The position numbers and the translations under genes are program-made. A stretch of 64,000 nt of DNA from Sulfurovum sp. (GTDB taxonomy: Bacteria > Campylobacterota > Campylobacteria > Campylobacterales > Sulfurovaceae), in the NCBI GenBank assembly GCA_023955225.1, contig JAGSGJ010000008.1:1-64000 (forward strand). The letters are read 5' to 3'. Numbering within the stretch: the first letter of the stretch is position 1; the number at the start of each line of letters is the position of its first letter. The notes below the pieces were generated by a model, which saw only the letters and a list, made by a program, of their open reading frames with translations, was not told where the DNA came from and searched no databases. Positions 51,793 through 62,200 of this stretch are shown here, piece after piece.

Positions 51793-53184
51793 TTAAAAAA
51801 GCTGCCTTGCCCAACTGGCCAGTTTTTTAAATGGATTTTTATTTTCATGACCTAGATCCGGTAGATCGTCAAATGATATAGTTGACTCTTCCTGATCTTC
51901 TTTCTTGTGTTCTTTCTCTTCTTTGTGACCTTTTGTCACTTGTACCTCTTCAGTATTATTTGGCGAATGACCTATTCGGATATCATTTAGGTTATCTTCG
52001 AACATTGCCTTTGAATGTAATAACACTTGTTGGAAATCTATCTCATATTGTGTATGACCACCTGCTTTATAGTGTAGTAAACCCACTACCGTTGAGTATG
52101 CCGGATCTTTTAGTTCATCAAAAAGGCCATTGACATTATCTGGGTAACCAACTCTTACAGGCATACCACTGAAGATAGCCTGTGCCAATTCTCTGATACC
52201 TTTAAGCTTTGTCATACCTCCAGTCAAGATGATACCTGCACCTATTTGCTCTCTTAATGCAGATTTTTCTAATGACTTCGCCAAGATCATAAGCGCTTCT
52301 TCTACACGTGAGAAAATGACAGAGTGAACAACTTCTAAAGAGACACCATTACGACTCTCTTCATCACCTATGATCGGGAGTTCTATAATTTCATTTGAAC
52401 TCTCTATAAGACTCCCGTGACGTACTTTGACATTTTCTGCTATTTGTAAAGGCGTATGTAATGCCATTGAAAGGTCATTGGTGATGTGATTTGAACCTAC
52501 ACCTAAGAAATCGTTGTATCTGATAGAATTACCCGTATGGATGACAAGATTACTTGTTTGACCACCCAGGTCAATCACCGCAACACCCAGTTCTTTTTCA
52601 TCTTCATCCATTGTAGCAATGGCAGAAGCATAACCACTTAGGACAATACCGTCTATATCTACACCTGCAGAGCGAACTGCTTTTTTAAGATTTGAAAGAT
52701 TTGACTTTTGTGTCATGATGATGTTGACATCTACTTCCATACGACTTGCATTCATACCAAACGGATCTTCAATGAAGTCTTGGTCGTCTACTCTGAAGTT
52801 GTAAGGCAATACATGGATAACATCATATTCAGTAGGCACGTTTGCATTGTAAAGTGCTGTTTGCATTACACGATTGATCTCTTTAATGGAAATGTCTTTA
52901 TGAGGGATGTTGACAATACCAGTAGAGTTAAGACTCTTTGCATACGCATTGGAGATAGAAACCGTTGCAGAAGTAATATTACTTCCTGCAATACGTTTTG
53001 CATCGTTAATGGCTTTTTTGATAGATTTAGAAGCAAGTTCTATGTTGGTGATAGCACCTTTCTTAACCCCTTGGGATTTAGAGATTCCATGTCCTTGAAT
53101 GGTGACTTCGGAGTCTTTAATTTCAGCGATGATAGCGCATATTTTAGTGGAACCGATATCAATAGCTAAAATTGTGTCGCTCAA
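51793..53184 (-). CDS. ftsA: Cell division protein FtsA
   Basis: Actin-like membrane tether for FtsZ. 463 residues: LAIDIGSTKICAIIAEI (phosphate 1), VAVIDLGGQTSNLVIH (phosphate 2), GIILTGGMTKLKGI (adenosine), and a C-terminal amphipathic helix (NPFKKLASWARQLF) for membrane binding after a charged linker. The start is TTG, overlapping the ppiD TGA in the sequence TTGA, a typical coupled-translation junction. Confidence 0.97.
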   Translation of the reverse strand: MSDTILAIDIGSTKICAIIAEIKDSEVTIQGHGISKSQGVKKGAITNIELASKSIKKAINDAKRIAGSNITSATVSISNAYAKSLNSTGIVNIPHKDISIKEINRVMQTALYNANVPTEYDVIHVLPYNFRVDDQDFIEDPFGMNASRMEVDVNIIMTQKSNLSNLKKAVRSAGVDIDGIVLSGYASAIATMDEDEKELGVAVIDLGGQTSNLVIHTGNSIRYNDFLGVGSNHITNDLSMALHTPLQIAENVKVRHGSLIESSNEIIELPIIGDEESRNGVSLEVVHSVIFSRVEEALMILAKSLEKSALREQIGAGIILTGGMTKLKGIRELAQAIFSGMPVRVGYPDNVNGLFDELKDPAYSTVVGLLHYKAGGHTQYEIDFQQVLLHSKAMFEDNLNDIRIGHSPNNTEEVQVTKGHKEEKEHKKEDQEESTISFDDLPDLGHENKNPFKKLASWARQLF

Positions 53185-54656
53185 TTGGTTAGCCCTCCCA
53201 TATAGACTTCTGTAGGATATTGTTTATCTAGCATTTTAATCAGGTTCGATTCAAATATACTTTGTTTTAGTTTAGTAGCAGTTTGTTTTACAAAATCTGA
53301 CTGATTTACATCCATCGGCTGAAGTTTTTGGTCTAAGATATTATAAACTATAACTTTATCGAATACGCTAATGATACCTTTTTCTTTTGATGATGTAAAG
53401 AGTTTTTGTAAAAATTGTAAACTTTCTTGCGTATTGAGTGGATTTAGGTTGACATTTTCCTCTAATTTGACAAAATCAGAGACGATTGCATCGTTCTGAT
53501 CAAAGTTTTTGAGTGTTGACTCCGCCAATGTCAAGAGTGCTTCTTTTTTTGCCTGATTAGTATAAAGTACTGTAACCTCTTCTTGTGCTTCTTCATAGGT
53601 TTTTATCTTTGGTAACACAACGTTTTCTATTTTTACAGTGGCATACGTATCTGCAACTACTTTAGGTTTGAGTATATCACCTACAGACTTCTCTTTCAAT
53701 GCATTCCAGACTTCTTCAGTAAGTTTAAGATCACCCATTGGCAGTGTGATTTTTTCACTGTTGTCAAGATTACCTTTTTTAAATGCAATATATGCTTTTT
53801 GTGCAGCTTTTTTTGTCTTCTTAAGTTTCAAGTCGTTTGTTGCCAAGACTTTAGCTTCTTCAAAAGGAAGTTGCTTCCCTGTTCCGTCTGTATAGTTGAA
53901 ACTGTTTGCGTCATAGTGTGCTTTTACTTCATCTTTATTGACAGCTGTCTCTTTACTTTGTGTCCATACGATAGAAAGGTCATACATTTTTGATGTCAAA
54001 AAGTTCTCTTTTTGCATCTCCCAGTAGGCTTTTACTTTTGCCCCATCTGTAACAAAGTTCAGATCATTGTTTGTCAATACTTTATATGCCAATTTGTCAC
54101 TCACATTCATACCTGCAGAAATAGCTTCCTCTTCAAGTGGTAAAGTACCCACTGTAAGTAATGAAAATGTTTTTTCCAGGATAAGCTCTTCTCTCAGTGT
54201 CTCTTCAAATGCATTGGCTCTAAGTCTTTGACTTTTAAGGTAACCGTCATAGATCTCTTTAGTGAAAACACCATCTTTTTGGAATGATCGAAGTGTTTGT
54301 AATTTTTGTGCTATTTCAGCATCTGAAACTATGATACCCAGGTCTTTTGCAAAGTTCAAGATTTTAGCCTGTGTCGCCAATCTGGCAAATGCCTGTTTGA
54401 TCAGTCCCATCTCTTGGGCTTTTTTGTCATCAAGTGTACCCTGCATTGCTTGATTGTATTGGCTGTATATATTGCTGTAAACCATGTTGAGTTTTGTTTG
54501 TTTGATCTCAATATTACCTACTTTAGCAACATTTCCGGCTTTTGAACCAAAACTGTAACTTCCCCAACCTACAAAACCTGCACCAATAAATGCGATTGTT
54601 GCTATCCATATTGTCCATACAAGATACTTATTGTGTTTTTGCATCCAACTAATCAT
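53181..54656 (-). CDS. PpiD/SurA-like membrane-anchored chaperone
   Basis: 491 residues. A single N-terminal membrane helix (LVWTIWIATIAFIGAGFVGW), then a SurA_N-type helical domain (about 35-180) and a coiled C-terminal region (about 220-491) in which the parvulin core is weak. It would aid folding of exported proteins at the periplasmic face. It is the first gene of the ftsA-ftsZ run and overlaps ftsA by 4 bp; this linkage is a known Campylobacterota arrangement as far as I recall. Confidence 0.83.
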   Translation of the reverse strand: MISWMQKHNKYLVWTIWIATIAFIGAGFVGWGSYSFGSKAGNVAKVGNIEIKQTKLNMVYSNIYSQYNQAMQGTLDDKKAQEMGLIKQAFARLATQAKILNFAKDLGIIVSDAEIAQKLQTLRSFQKDGVFTKEIYDGYLKSQRLRANAFEETLREELILEKTFSLLTVGTLPLEEEAISAGMNVSDKLAYKVLTNNDLNFVTDGAKVKAYWEMQKENFLTSKMYDLSIVWTQSKETAVNKDEVKAHYDANSFNYTDGTGKQLPFEEAKVLATNDLKLKKTKKAAQKAYIAFKKGNLDNSEKITLPMGDLKLTEEVWNALKEKSVGDILKPKVVADTYATVKIENVVLPKIKTYEEAQEEVTVLYTNQAKKEALLTLAESTLKNFDQNDAIVSDFVKLEENVNLNPLNTQESLQFLQKLFTSSKEKGIISVFDKVIVYNILDQKLQPMDVNQSDFVKQTATKLKQSIFESNLIKMLDKQYPTEVYMGGLTN

Positions 54657-54741
54657 ATTTCATCTACCTTCAATCAAAAAATTTGTACAATATTCTATCT
54701 AAAATAAGCTTATCGCTAATGAATTGGAGTGTGAAAAGAAT

Positions 54742-56049
54742 ATGTCGAATAAAAATACAAAAATGATGCAGCGTGACTTGGAAGTCATATGGCATCCATG
54801 TACACAAATGAAGGACCATGAAACCTTACCGCTTGTGCCCATTAAGTCAGGTAAAGGTGTTTATCTTTATGATTTTGACGGTAATGCGTATATCGATGCA
54901 GTCAGCTCCTGGTGGGTGAATATTTTTGGCCATGCAAATGAAAGTATCAACAACAAAGTGAAAGCCCAAATTGACACACTTGAACATGTGCTCTTAGCAG
55001 GGTTCACACATGAACCTGCTATAGAGCTTGCCCATAAACTTGTCAACATTACACCTAAAGATCTGGCAAAAGTTTTTTATGTTGACAACGGTTCTTCTGC
55101 AATAGAAGCAGCATTAAAAATGAGTTATCATTATCATCTCAACAGAGGAAAGCGTAAAGCACTGTTTCTCTCATTGACAAATTCGTATCATGGAGAGACG
55201 ATCGGTGCATTGAGTGTAGGGGATGTTCAACTTTATAAAGAAACGTATGAACCGCTGCTTATCGCTAATATACAAGTACCTGTACCAAAAGATCAAAGTA
55301 TTGATGCAGCCAATGAAGCATTGGCTGCTTTAGAAGAAACGTTGAAAGAGAGATCCGATGAGATAGCAGCCTTCATCATTGAACCTCTTATACAGGGAGC
55401 AGGGGGAATGCATATGTATCACCCCACTTATCTGGTAGGAGCAAGAGTCTTGACTCAGAAGTATGATGTGCATCTGATCGCAGATGAGATCATGACAGGG
55501 TTCGGACGTACAGGAAAGATGTTTGCCTGTGATCATGCAGATATATCTCCTGATTTTATGACACTTTCCAAAGGTTTGACTGGTGGTTATTTACCTCTTT
55601 CTGTGGTAATGACAAGCAATGATGTGTATCAGGCTTTTTATTGTGACTATAATGAGCATAAAGCTTTTTTGCATTCTCACAGTTACACAGGAAACCCTTT
55701 GGCATGTGCTGCAGCATTGGCAACCATGGAGATATTTGAACAAAATGATATTTTGGGTGAGAATGAAAAGAAAAGTTCTTACATCAAAGAGAAACTGGAA
55801 AAGTTTTCTAGTTTATCCAATGTCAAAGAGATACGACAACAGGGTATGGTCACTGCTGTAGAACTAGAGGGGTATCAGTCAACTGAGCGTATAGGATTAA
55901 AGGTTTATGAGTATGCTTTATCGCAAGGTGTTTTACTTAGACCATTGGGACATGTGATCTATTTCATGCCTCCGTATGTTATCTCTTATGAAGAGATAGA
56001 CAAGATGATAGAGGTTGCCTATGAAGGTATCAAAAGAATTTTGAAATAA
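54742..56049 (+). CDS. bioA: Adenosylmethionine-8-amino-7-oxononanoate aminotransferase
   Basis: Biotin synthesis: converts KAPA to DAPA using SAM as amino donor. 435 residues. WHPCTQMKDHE and SSWWVNIFGHAN are BioA-specific; FYVDNGSSAIEAALKM, SYHGETIGALSVG, IADEIMTGFGRTGKMFA and the PLP-lysine motif LSKGLTGGYLPLS follow. ATG 54742 (MSNKNTKMM) is chosen over the in-frame TTG at 54724. No other bio gene is adjacent. Confidence 0.94.
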   Translation: MSNKNTKMMQRDLEVIWHPCTQMKDHETLPLVPIKSGKGVYLYDFDGNAYIDAVSSWWVNIFGHANESINNKVKAQIDTLEHVLLAGFTHEPAIELAHKLVNITPKDLAKVFYVDNGSSAIEAALKMSYHYHLNRGKRKALFLSLTNSYHGETIGALSVGDVQLYKETYEPLLIANIQVPVPKDQSIDAANEALAALEETLKERSDEIAAFIIEPLIQGAGGMHMYHPTYLVGARVLTQKYDVHLIADEIMTGFGRTGKMFACDHADISPDFMTLSKGLTGGYLPLSVVMTSNDVYQAFYCDYNEHKAFLHSHSYTGNPLACAAALATMEIFEQNDILGENEKKSSYIKEKLEKFSSLSNVKEIRQQGMVTAVELEGYQSTERIGLKVYEYALSQGVLLRPLGHVIYFMPPYVISYEEIDKMIEVAYEGIKRILK

Positions 56050-56051
56050 GA

Positions 56052-57275
56052 TTACTTTTTAAAGAATCCACGGTCTTCTTTTTTTAAACGCATATAATGT
56101 TTTTGAGCTCTCTTGATGCCAAAGTCCATGGCTTCTTTATAAAATTGTTCTGCCTTGTGTTTGTCTTTGTTTGTACCTATGCCATGTTCATGAAATTGTG
56201 CTAGATCACAGAGTGCTTCAGGGTAGTCTTCCAGAGCTAAACCGTGCATCTGTGTAAAGGCTTCAGGTATATTTTTTGTGAGTAAAACACCTTTAAAGAG
56301 TTCTCTTGCTAACATAAAATGTGCAAATTTTGATTCTGTTGCAGCACAGACAATTAAGAGTTGTGCGGCTTCAGTCTCTTTGTTCCCCTCAGCCAGTTTT
56401 GTGATATAGGTGAGTGTTTCTTCTATCTCTTCTTCACTATAGTCTTCTTGAGAGATCTTTTTTAACAGGTTTTCCACTGAATCAAATTTTTCATAGCTTC
56501 TGTCTATAGATAGATATTGTTTTTTCATACTGATAAGTTTTTGTGCAATGTAAGGAATGGCTTTATAGTTGAAAGACTGTGTTGTTTCTTCTGTTTTTAT
56601 AGCAGGTTTAAGCTCTTTGAGGAGCTCCTCTTTGGAAGGCAACTCTTTTTGTATGATAGTTTCAGGTTCTTCCGTAATGGTTTCTTCTTTTGGAAGTTCA
56701 TCTGTAATGGGTTTATCTTTATCAAAAAAAGTATCTCTAGGTATAGTATGGGTATCGATAGCTTGTTCGTTTTTTTCTTTTGAAGACTCAAAGAATGTAT
56801 CTTTTGAGGTCTGTGCAACATCCAATTTAATGTTGTCAGTCAGTACATTATCAATGTCAATATTGAGAAGAGCATCAAAATCACTATGGTCTATTTCTTT
56901 TGTTTCAACTTTTGCTCTGACTGGAAGTTCATCAAGAAGAAAATCGTTAATATCGATCTCTTGGGGTTTTTCATGTGTGTTTGATGTGATAAAGAGATCG
57001 AACTCATCTATAATAGCTTGATCTTCTGCTGCCATAGTAACTTGCGCTTTTTGTGAAGTTCTTTGAAGGATGTTGTCAGTAGGCGTTTCAATATATTGGC
57101 TAATAAGCCCTTGTGCCTGTGCATAGTTTTCTGCCTGAATCGTAGTAACGATCTCTTGGATTTTCAGATCTGTTTTAAGCAGTGCCAACTTTAAAACCTG
57201 AAGCTGTATGGTCTCAACATCAGTAATTGAAATGGCATGGTTAATGATACTTAATCTTTTCTCCGTCTGATTCAT
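56052..57275 (-). CDS. Sel1-repeat protein with long acidic linker
   Basis: 407 residues, unrecognised overall. Residues 1-70 are helical; 80-220 are acidic and low complexity, with repeated DTFFxxDK/SSK-like pieces (KDTFFESSKEK, RDTFFDKDKPI); the C-terminal 150 residues hold Sel1-like TPR helices, best seen in PEALCDLAQFHEHGIGTNKD and AEQFYKEAMDFG. No signal peptide, so probably a cytoplasmic scaffold. Converges on bioA with 2 bp between. Confidence 0.7.
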   Translation of the reverse strand: MNQTEKRLSIINHAISITDVETIQLQVLKLALLKTDLKIQEIVTTIQAENYAQAQGLISQYIETPTDNILQRTSQKAQVTMAAEDQAIIDEFDLFITSNTHEKPQEIDINDFLLDELPVRAKVETKEIDHSDFDALLNIDIDNVLTDNIKLDVAQTSKDTFFESSKEKNEQAIDTHTIPRDTFFDKDKPITDELPKEETITEEPETIIQKELPSKEELLKELKPAIKTEETTQSFNYKAIPYIAQKLISMKKQYLSIDRSYEKFDSVENLLKKISQEDYSEEEIEETLTYITKLAEGNKETEAAQLLIVCAATESKFAHFMLARELFKGVLLTKNIPEAFTQMHGLALEDYPEALCDLAQFHEHGIGTNKDKHKAEQFYKEAMDFGIKRAQKHYMRLKKEDRGFFKK

Positions 57276-57388
57276 ATCAGGTATCCTATGTTAGATTATA
57301 TTTGAAGGAGTATAACAAAAGTATGCTTTACAGAAGTGTTGACATATGTGTAACAGTTATTTTTGATTATAATATAAATATATATACG

Positions 57389-57964
57389 TTAAAGATTTGC
57401 AGATAACGCCAACAGTCTACAAGAGTTTTCTAAAATGGAAATCTTTTTTGCCATTTCTGTGATGTCCCTGTCATAAGAGATGAGCCCAAAACCTTTGATA
57501 AGAAGCAGGTGAGTGTCATGTTTTTGAAAAAACTGTGGAATCTCATATGGTGCACGTTCCAGCCAATCGTCTATATTTTTGGGATCGTATACGATGACTT
57601 CACCGAGGATTTGTTTTCCATAGTAATCTTGTGGAGAGACTTTGCCATGTTTAAGTGAGTATGCTGTCGCGTATGGAGGCATGGTATAGCAGACATATTT
57701 TGCATTTGGGATGGTCTCATAGATATGTTCATGTATGTGCACATCTGAATTTGCCATACTCCAACGGTAGTCCCTCTTTTTACAATCAAGTTTTACAAGT
57801 GACTCTTCTGTGATTTCATCTAAGATCGTATCTTTAGAGTTGATGATAAATCCACTGCTGCTTACTCTTGCAGAGATGGAGCCATGATAGACAGAAAAGA
57901 AGTTTTTGTTAAACAAAGAGAGTGAAACATGTTTAATGTCTTCGATGAGATGATTATCTACCAT
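57389..57964 (-). CDS. Class II aldolase/adducin-fold protein lacking zinc ligands
   Basis: 191 residues over one class II aldolase domain: NFFSVYHGSISARVSSSGFI (phosphate-binding start), NSDVHIHEHIYETIPNAKYV, then VCYTMPPYATAYS where active enzymes have VVHTHxxxATA, and LLIKGFGLISY where they have NHG. Thus the three zinc histidines are replaced by Tyr, Met and Lys, and the catalytic Glu by Asp. It is probably not a metal aldolase; it may bind a ligand or protein. Divergent from rsmH. Confidence 0.8.
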   Translation of the reverse strand: MVDNHLIEDIKHVSLSLFNKNFFSVYHGSISARVSSSGFIINSKDTILDEITEESLVKLDCKKRDYRWSMANSDVHIHEHIYETIPNAKYVCYTMPPYATAYSLKHGKVSPQDYYGKQILGEVIVYDPKNIDDWLERAPYEIPQFFQKHDTHLLLIKGFGLISYDRDITEMAKKISILENSCRLLALSANL

Positions 57965-58041
57965 TTGTGTAACCTTTAGTTAGGAATATTTTGGTATTAT
58001 ATCATTAAAATAATTCATATATTATGCAACGAAGGAAACAT

Positions 58042-58977
58042 GTGGAAACACCTCATATACCTGTACTTTTAGACGAAGTACTGGAAAGCTTTAAAGATGT
58101 TGGTGAAGGGTACTTTGTTGACTGTACGCTTGGATATGCAGGGCATAGTTCTGAAATGTTGGCCAAATATGAGGATTTGAAACATATAGGCATTGACAGG
58201 GATGATGAAGCACTGGACTTTTCTAAAAAACGTTTAGAGCCTTTTGAGGGACGCAGTACACTTTACAAGGGTACTTTTGCAACAGTGTTCCCTACATTAA
58301 AAGAAAGTCCGATTGTAGCCGTGTTGGCAGATTTTGGTGTCTCTTCTTTACAGCTGGACAAACAGGACAGAGGTTTTTCTTTTACATCCGAAACGCTTGA
58401 TATGCGTATGGATGCATCCTCATCACTTTCTGCTTATGAAGTGGTGAATGAATACCCTAAGGAAAAACTGGAATATATTTTTGATACTTATGGTGAAGTA
58501 CGTTCCTTTAAAAAATTGGCATCTGCTGTGGTGGAAGCAAGAGCACAGGCACCTATCAACTCTGCTAAAGAGTTAAGCGAGATCGCCAAAATGGTTATCC
58601 CTGCAGGAGGAAAGATACATCCTGCAACTTTGATGTTTCAAGCTATTCGTATAGAAGTAAACAATGAACTGGGTGAAATAGAAGGCTTACTTGATGCTTT
58701 AGAGCAAAAGCATGTGAAGGGGGAAGTCGTTTCTCTCATTTCTTTTCATTCACTCGAAGACCGTTTGGTAAAGAACCGTTTTAAAAAATGGGGACAAGCT
58801 TGTATTTGTGACCCTCAGGCAATGCGTTGTACCTGTGGTAAAAACAATGCTTTAGGGAAAGCATTCTCTTCTAAGCCTCTAACAGCAACCAAAGCAGAAC
58901 TCAAAGTAAATCCTCGAAGCAGATCAGCGAAACTTAGAAGTTTCAGGTTTAAAAAAGACAGTGACAATGGCATCTAA
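58042..58977 (+). CDS. rsmH: 16S rRNA m4C1402 methyltransferase
   Basis: Methylates N4 of C1402 in 16S rRNA. About 311 residues: ETPHIPVLLDEVLESF, FVDCTLGYAGHSSEML (SAM site), GIDRDDEALDFSK, LADFGVSSLQLDKQDRGFSF and the C-terminal SLISFHSLEDRLVKNRFKKW. GTG 58042 is preferred: CGAAGGA lies 5 bases upstream, while ATG 58024 (six codons earlier) has no site. The end overlaps the FtsL-like gene by 11 bp, the usual mraW-ftsL junction. Confidence 0.93.
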   Translation: METPHIPVLLDEVLESFKDVGEGYFVDCTLGYAGHSSEMLAKYEDLKHIGIDRDDEALDFSKKRLEPFEGRSTLYKGTFATVFPTLKESPIVAVLADFGVSSLQLDKQDRGFSFTSETLDMRMDASSSLSAYEVVNEYPKEKLEYIFDTYGEVRSFKKLASAVVEARAQAPINSAKELSEIAKMVIPAGGKIHPATLMFQAIRIEVNNELGEIEGLLDALEQKHVKGEVVSLISFHSLEDRLVKNRFKKWGQACICDPQAMRCTCGKNNALGKAFSSKPLTATKAELKVNPRSRSAKLRSFRFKKDSDNGI

Positions 58978-59236
58978 AAAGAAAAAGTTTACTCCCAATG
59001 GCATTACTTTTGGTATGACAATGGTCATACTTATGTCTATATCCATTGTATTGATCTTGACAACCATTAAAATATATTTGAGTAATCAAATTTATTATGA
59101 AAGTAAAGTGGTAAACAAAATGAAAAGAGAAGTTTCGGCACTGAAAACAGAAAAGATCATGCTCGAACAAAGTGTAGAGGCATTGAAATTTAAGAATAGG
59201 GTAACAGATACTATTTTTGCGATACAGGAAAACTAA
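58967..59236 (+). CDS. FtsL-like division protein
   Basis: 89 residues: a basic N-terminus (MASKKKKFTPNG), one membrane helix (TFGMTMVILMSISIVLILTT) and a C-terminal coiled coil (NKMKREVSALKTEKIMLEQS). Topology, size and position after rsmH are those of FtsL, though sequence conservation in this family is low. ATG 58967 is chosen over GTG 58961. The stop overlaps the start of the RND permease. Confidence 0.75.
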   Translation: MASKKKKFTPNGITFGMTMVILMSISIVLILTTIKIYLSNQIYYESKVVNKMKREVSALKTEKIMLEQSVEALKFKNRVTDTIFAIQEN

Positions 59237-62200
59237 TGATACGCAGTTTTATCAGTTTTGCAGTAGATAAACCTATTATAAACCATATTTTGATGGTATT
59301 TATGATTCTACTTTCTATTTTTGCTTATCAAAATATACCTAAAGAAATTTTTCCTCCCTCTGCACTTGACAAGATCACTGTTCAGGGTGGGTATGCTGGA
59401 AGTAGTGCGGATGTATTAGATAAAATGGTTGTAAAGACCATTGAGGATGATCTGAAGAATATATCTGAGATAGAATCTTTAGAAACAGTGATCCAAAATG
59501 GCTCCTTCATAATAAAGGCTGATATAAAAGAGGGAAGTGATAAAAGTAGAACGCTTGATGATGTAAAAGATGTTATTTCCAATGTGAGACGTGACCTGCC
59601 AACCGATATGAATGAACCTACTGCAAAGCTAGTACAAAAAGATTTTCCTCTGCTTATTGTTGCCATCTCTGGAGATGTAACAACGAGAACTCTGCTTGAT
59701 ATAGGTAATGATCTCAAAAGTGATTTAAGTCGCTACCAGGAGCTTAGTGGACTTACTGTGTATGGTGATGTCGATGATGAGGTCCTGGTACAGATCAATG
59801 ACGAAAAGATCAATGCGTATGGATTGGCTAAAGACAGTGTTTATCAGGCAATTTCTAATTTAAGTTCCATTTTCCCCATTGGTACATTGAAACAACAGGG
59901 AAGTCATCTTTATATCTCTACGATCAATGGTGAGAAAAGTGCAAAAAAAGTAGAAAGTACACTCATTACTGTGGGTAATCAACGTATACGACTAGGTGAT
60001 ATAGCTACAGTTAAGTTTGGATTAGGTGATCGTGGTGAAATCTCACATTTTAACAGTATAAGAAATGTTTCACTTAATATTAATAAGACTGAAGATGGTA
60101 ATGCTATTGCACTGAGTAAAAAAATTAGAGAAGATTTAAAAGTGTTTTCAAAGGAGTACCCTAATATCACATTTGAAGCCTATACTGATACGTCAGTCTG
60201 GATTAAAAACAGGTTGAATTTAGTTTCTTCAAATATTTTATTTGGACTCATACTTGTATTTTTGGCACTTCTTTTGAGTGTGAATTATCGTATTGCTTTT
60301 GTTGTTGCTATTGGTATTCCAGCCAGCTTTATGATTACACTTATTGGTGCTGACCTGATGGGATACAGTCTAAATATGCTAACACTTTTAGGTGCATTGA
60401 TCGCTCTGGGTATGATAGTGGATGAGGCAATCGTTGTTGGGGAGAATATCTATAGACATATTGAATTGGGGAAAACCCCCAGGGATGCTGCTATTGAGGG
60501 TGCCATAGAAATGTTCCCTGCTGTACTTACGGCAACATTGACGACTGTATTTGCTTTTTTACCTCTACTGATCATGAGTGGAGAAATGGGTGTCTTTATG
60601 AAAGTACTGCCTGTGATGATAAGTATCTTACTGGTCAGTTCATTTTTTGAAGCATTTTATTTCTTGCCATTACACGCGAAAGAGTTTTTCAGTATAGGTA
60701 AAATAGAAAAAGAATATGGTGAAAATAATTTTTGGGTAATGATCAATAGATGGTATAGACGTATTTTAGGCACACTTTTAAAGCATAAAAAACGAAGCCT
60801 TTTGCTTTTGGTCACTTTTATCACTTTGGCTACTGTCGGGATGTTTAAGATTACAAAATTTAAGCTTTTCCCTGAATTTGATACCACACAGATCTACATA
60901 AATGGGAAAATAGATGTCAATAATGAACTGGAAGATACAGAGGTCTATGTCACGGCCATAGAAAAAGAGATATTGAAAAAAATTGACGACAGTGATCTCT
61001 CTTCGGTAACCTCAGTTATAGGTATCAATCTTAACGCAAAACAAGAATTTGAAACGGGGGATAATCTTTTCCAAATCTTTGTCAACCTACATGAAAAAGC
61101 ACCTGAAAACTTTTTTGATAAGTATATCAGCCCAGTCTTTTCATTGGAGTATGATGGAAGTGATATGATACGTCAGCAAAAAGCACAGGATATAGTAGAA
61201 ACTATTCAAAAAGAAATATTCACGCATTATAAAACTTTGAAAAACAGTGTAGGAGAGAGTCTCTTTACAGAGCTAAATGTCTATGCCCCTCAAGCGGGTA
61301 TTGTGGGTAACGATATAGAGATCGGATTTGCAACGACATCCAATGAAAAAATGTTGAGTGTACTGAAGCGTTTTAAAGAAAAACTTTCAACTATTGATGG
61401 TGTAAAAAATATTACGGATAATGCAAAAGAGGGGGTGAAAGAACTTAAGCTCCGTGTGAATGAATATGGACAACAACTTGGCTTTAATGAAGTCTATGTT
61501 ACCTCTGTGCTTAAAGGTTCACTGCTTAAAGCAGAGTACGGGAAAATGTTTAATGACACAGGACTTATCAGGGTGCGTATAGAGAATCCAGATAAAGATG
61601 CAGGACTTCAATTGCATAATGTCACATTGACAACGCCAGATAAAACACAAATTGTAAATTTAAGAGATATTTGTGATTTTAATTACCAGCGTAGTTATAT
61701 TAAGATCTTTAAAGAAGATTCTCAAAGAGTACGTACCGTTACTGCAAGGGTTGATAGTAAGAAAGTACTGGCAACTGATGTCATGAAAGAGCTAAAACCG
61801 CTTCTTGAAGAGATAGAAAAAGAGGATGTCACAGTTATTATTAAAGGAGAAGAGAAAGAGAATAAAAAGATGCAAAAAGAGATGTCTCAAGCAGCGATGA
61901 TAGCACTCTTTTTAATTTTTATTACTCTGGTATGGATGTTTAACTCTTTGGTCATGCCTTTGATCATTGTCTCTACTATTCCACTCTCGATTGTGGGGGC
62001 ATTGTTTGGACAGTATGTAGTGGGATTGAATCTAACTATGCCGGGTGTTATGGGTATTATTGGTTTGGCTGGTGTTGTGGTAAATGATGGTCTGATCATG
62101 CTTAGTGTGATTAGAAAAGGTAAGAATCAAGCAGAGCTATTAGCTGGAGCAATACAGAGGCTTCGTCCAATTCTATTAACATCTATAACAACGATATTGG

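Noticed and set aside
50739..51830. Several + strand frames opposite ftsZ
   Set aside because: Shadows of the ftsZ coding sequence; no start signals.
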